Origin: Deltaproteobacteria bacterium
Lineage (GTDB): Bacteria > Myxococcota_A > UBA9160 > JAJDAL01
DNA: 64,000 nucleotides
Assembly: GCA_029261875.1 (NCBI GenBank)
Contig: JAJDAL010000054.1
Location: 248,001-312,000, forward strand
Direction: 5' to 3'
Below, piece after piece: positions 63,901-64,000 of the stretch. The position numbers and the translations under genes were made by a program. The notes under the pieces were generated by a model. That model worked only from the letters and a program-made list of their open reading frames with translations. It was not told where the DNA came from and ran no database searches. The first letter of the stretch is position 1; the number at the start of each line of letters is the position of its first letter.

Positions 63901-64000
63901 TCGAATAGGAAAGCTCGAGATTCGGGGTGGCCTTTCCGGTTCCCGGGGGTACTTTGATCGGATAGCGGTAACTCGCTCCGCCGGTGAAACCTTCGAGTTT
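57905..64000 (-). CDS. Giant SpvB/TcdB-like RHS repeat protein (5' truncated by window end)
   Basis: The minus-strand frame is open from its stop at 57905 to position 64000, ~2031 codons, with no start codon needed inside; the gene continues past the window. Order: SpvB-type N-terminal part (YPIKVPPGTGKATPNLELSY, GWGWSLNLPRIER), mid-region with several FG-GAP/VCBS motifs (DMNGDGIPDR, DLNGDGIPDF, DVDGDGLVDR), many YD/RHS repeats, then the RHS core end FGARHYDPYLGRFLSVDP and NGHAYALNRPATFVDPEG. The variable C-terminal ~190 residues are Gly/Pro/Ala-rich with hydrophobic stretches and resemble no toxin I recognise. Probably a secreted or surface insecticidal-toxin-like or adhesin protein. Codon usage appears less GC-rich than the cluster. 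Confidence 0.85.
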   Translation of the reverse strand, partial: KLEGFTGGASYRYPIKVPPGTGKATPNLELSYSSLSKNGPYGWGWSLNLPRIERSTRFGPPTYDWTEDEFEIDGELLVRDPHTPNRFYRRDYDFSRIIYHPPPVDTWEVTQPDGTVQTFGSTAENARIPVGFTVFAWGLDKVVDPQGNAYKIGYMQTFDGAQVTEIYPERIRYSFNDRAVASGTVLGTRQDWRLVRFYWGDRGGASEDKDLPTSYRSGFKNQISKRLVGISTGIDVTRDGDFPTQPPIGSDLISAGYFFEYAAKTSVNPQNAPFSKLVAIHRLGSDLTAFPRKTQFAYSDPQRGFQPGVPMSGPPGTIASALTQNFLPASKKFWTTKGLYDMNGDGIPDRVETFEDDRRWKVYFGLSRAHGGPGYSDDPVWWRFCNLGGGCQEQVPEGGTLDSGYWGLTLDDQGTEIELVRKTLADLVDMNGDGLLDRVEFLPSGLWVVRLNRAYQGGSIDPAAYEFGSPEIWSGPNLRLEATYPNARAIHHSFVLDRNQLHPNDTRHTLTRLVDVTGDGCPDHATVDVETPGNLWVSVNRACTEGFLGFADPVSRPGGFSYTRRDVGVPAITVHTIANSFNPVSSPGYTGADIADLNGDGIPDFVGTTIVGGSLCLEVSFGSGDSWFEPKTIDCGDGSTDPYGTQGYLQAQLTSGSGPPFSLRTLADINGDGVPDRIGVSGDINGPTVVRFGLGDGTFSSTEIQWSEFADPTRLLIGPRGDGAFLDVDGDGLVDRVVSKCVGDPNTCTFDWTLYPNAGGSGLSPGLLTKVTNELGGETNLTYQSSVNIAGTTDRGETLPASTGPTKNHHWILKSIEVHDGRGSPPISNVVEYAEPRYDHRLRENLGFREIEELDSASTLTETLFHQTIEKRGRIESIATFAGGQRLRVVENTWSNGATQRYPDRSSLPGVFFPFAEWTRTFTFDPLVGGDPMVREIQELYDTATGNLGFRRDGDLSNAYTYDENAENWTLSYLREATETHGSAEAGRTSIDYDADRNVERVEKQFDKNVVSTWTYDAFGNVNTFCDGRCNAEPNGVDTLTVTYDSEYNMFPTLLQNRKNHRRKYSFDPRFGEVSKFIDPNGVLSCFGFDPFGRLLALRRRGNTDSTLEHACPVRLADFSYNNVGMPGSQHTLTRRFTTNQTSLQQRRYFDGLGREYRIDEPAGGSDFFITVKGFGSRGEESCKTLPFRAESASGGCTSYSPRRETVFDALMRPTARQLHRSSGGWRYESVSDYRVIGGELSEYKRILTDGDVPERITETFSNARGQVVRVDETLGGGDVTRFTYDPRGRITQVDGPNIELENGSIDNNVMTLGYDFLGNQTHVRVPGNCAGLKRWSFEYDHNNNVVLSTPPRADDQIRYEYDVLDRIELKDYMSPMEGDIRFAYDTAPFGVGRLASVDSRAVDTSYEYDAAGRVFRKNRQFVSGQTYSTMYLYDRSDRRTITVFPSGGAFGFTYTGALLSSVSDGTPTPLLQNIEYHAGGALKSIDYRNGASSWFGFDPDTYRPNQIETTAGAQMIQDITLTYDRSGALTRYQNVAADADLIQNYTYDALHRLTSVASSGTLEFGSIGYDYDSAGNLTRKGNKDLLYECSSGGPTAVTGVRQGGIRLASYGYDENGAVNLREKSGTTAFWRNPDGRITKVMRQGASSCYGYDERGNRVAKYFFDHGEESAVDRLYVDSEFEADITSGRHYLHAFVGGKRMATIERSGDGSGGGASTTLGYRFYHPDQIGSNTLLTDGTGGIIGRSVYTPYGELARSFPGSSPEITRYGFTGQEYEEESQLNLFGARHYDPYLGRFLSVDPSISSLTGQFIREPGLMNGHAYALNRPATFVDPEGLLPFEPDVIPKDATVAEFTATWEFEEPGPAPGDGESGGSGAGGDAAPGRLRPRATEIGPVSKPASSGPTQPASTANVHIAPSVGEVRGMVSATGMLNDAIGVLSDVASSPATKQITKRVGIVGSAVQIANGVRQGNTPEGRRDVITGAIGAAIPIPFVDSFIADGVYDTGVAIGEKVENQGMTNAPPITAPTFSGF

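Noticed and set aside
1-64000. CRISPR arrays, tRNA/rRNA genes, insertion sequences
   Set aside because: No regularly spaced repeats, tRNA-like folds or transposase motifs were seen on reading both strands.

Overview
The window comes from a GC-rich Gram-negative bacterium. Signs of an outer membrane are a beta-barrel protein, a LolA-like periplasmic carrier, a lipoprotein with a lipobox, and a PEP-CTERM sorted protein. Sigma-54-type promoters, PKS/NRPS genes, RHS and FG-GAP proteins would fit a deltaproteobacterial-type lineage, but nothing here fixes the taxonomy. No rRNA, tRNA, CRISPR array or transposase was seen.

Positions ~1-48.2 kb are almost entirely one natural-product gene cluster, split into short divergent operons. 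(i) 0.97-8.3 kb (-): thioesterase, fatty-acid hydroxylase, two fatty acyl-AMP ligases (FAAL), membrane desaturase, acyl carrier protein (ACP) and CFAS-type methyltransferase. Three of these, FAAL-desaturase-ACP, have the JamABC layout. (ii) 8.5-15.9 kb (-): B12/radical SAM enzyme, LolA-like protein, two FtsX-type permeases, ATPase and outer-membrane protein, a probable lipid exporter. (iii) 16.1-17.1 kb (+): second desaturase. (iv) 17.1-23.7 kb (-): methylmalonyl-type PKS module plus a ketosynthase (KS) that has lost its acyltransferase (AT). (v) 23.9-26.2 kb (+): hydroxyacyl dehydrogenase, enoyl hydratase, ACP. (vi) 26.2-35.4 kb (-): a pyrrole-2-carboxyl cassette (proline-type adenylation protein, carrier protein, prolyl-carrier dehydrogenase, flavin halogenase) with two paralogous acyl dehydrogenases, an acyltransferase and a reductase. 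(vii) 35.4-36.7 kb (+): GST-DUF924 fusion. (viii) 36.8-41.5 kb (-): second B12/radical SAM enzyme, membrane protein, methyltransferase and a CqsA-like alpha-oxoamine synthase. (ix) 41.7-42.6 kb (-): ECF sigma factor and small membrane protein. (x) 42.9-48.2 kb (+): ACP, alcohol dehydrogenase, a KS protein with dead AT and degenerate dehydratase remnant, and a free-standing malonyl-type AT.

Reading the intergenic DNA gave ten -24/-12 (sigma-54) promoter matches. They lie upstream of the operon-leading genes of the cluster, and none was found upstream of the ECF operon or the genes right of 48.2 kb. This suggests the whole cluster is one sigma-54 regulon controlled by an activator outside the window. 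A likely product is a (chlorinated) pyrrole and/or fatty-acyl-primed polyketide, built with trans-AT help, possibly released as an alpha-aminoketone and moved through the envelope. The structure is inference.

Right of 48.2 kb the genes change in kind and look unrelated: an orphan RHS tail protein, an ASPIC/UnbV FG-GAP protein, asparagine synthase, a serine-hydrolase-like lipoprotein, a PEP-CTERM protein, and a giant SpvB/RHS protein that runs off the window end.
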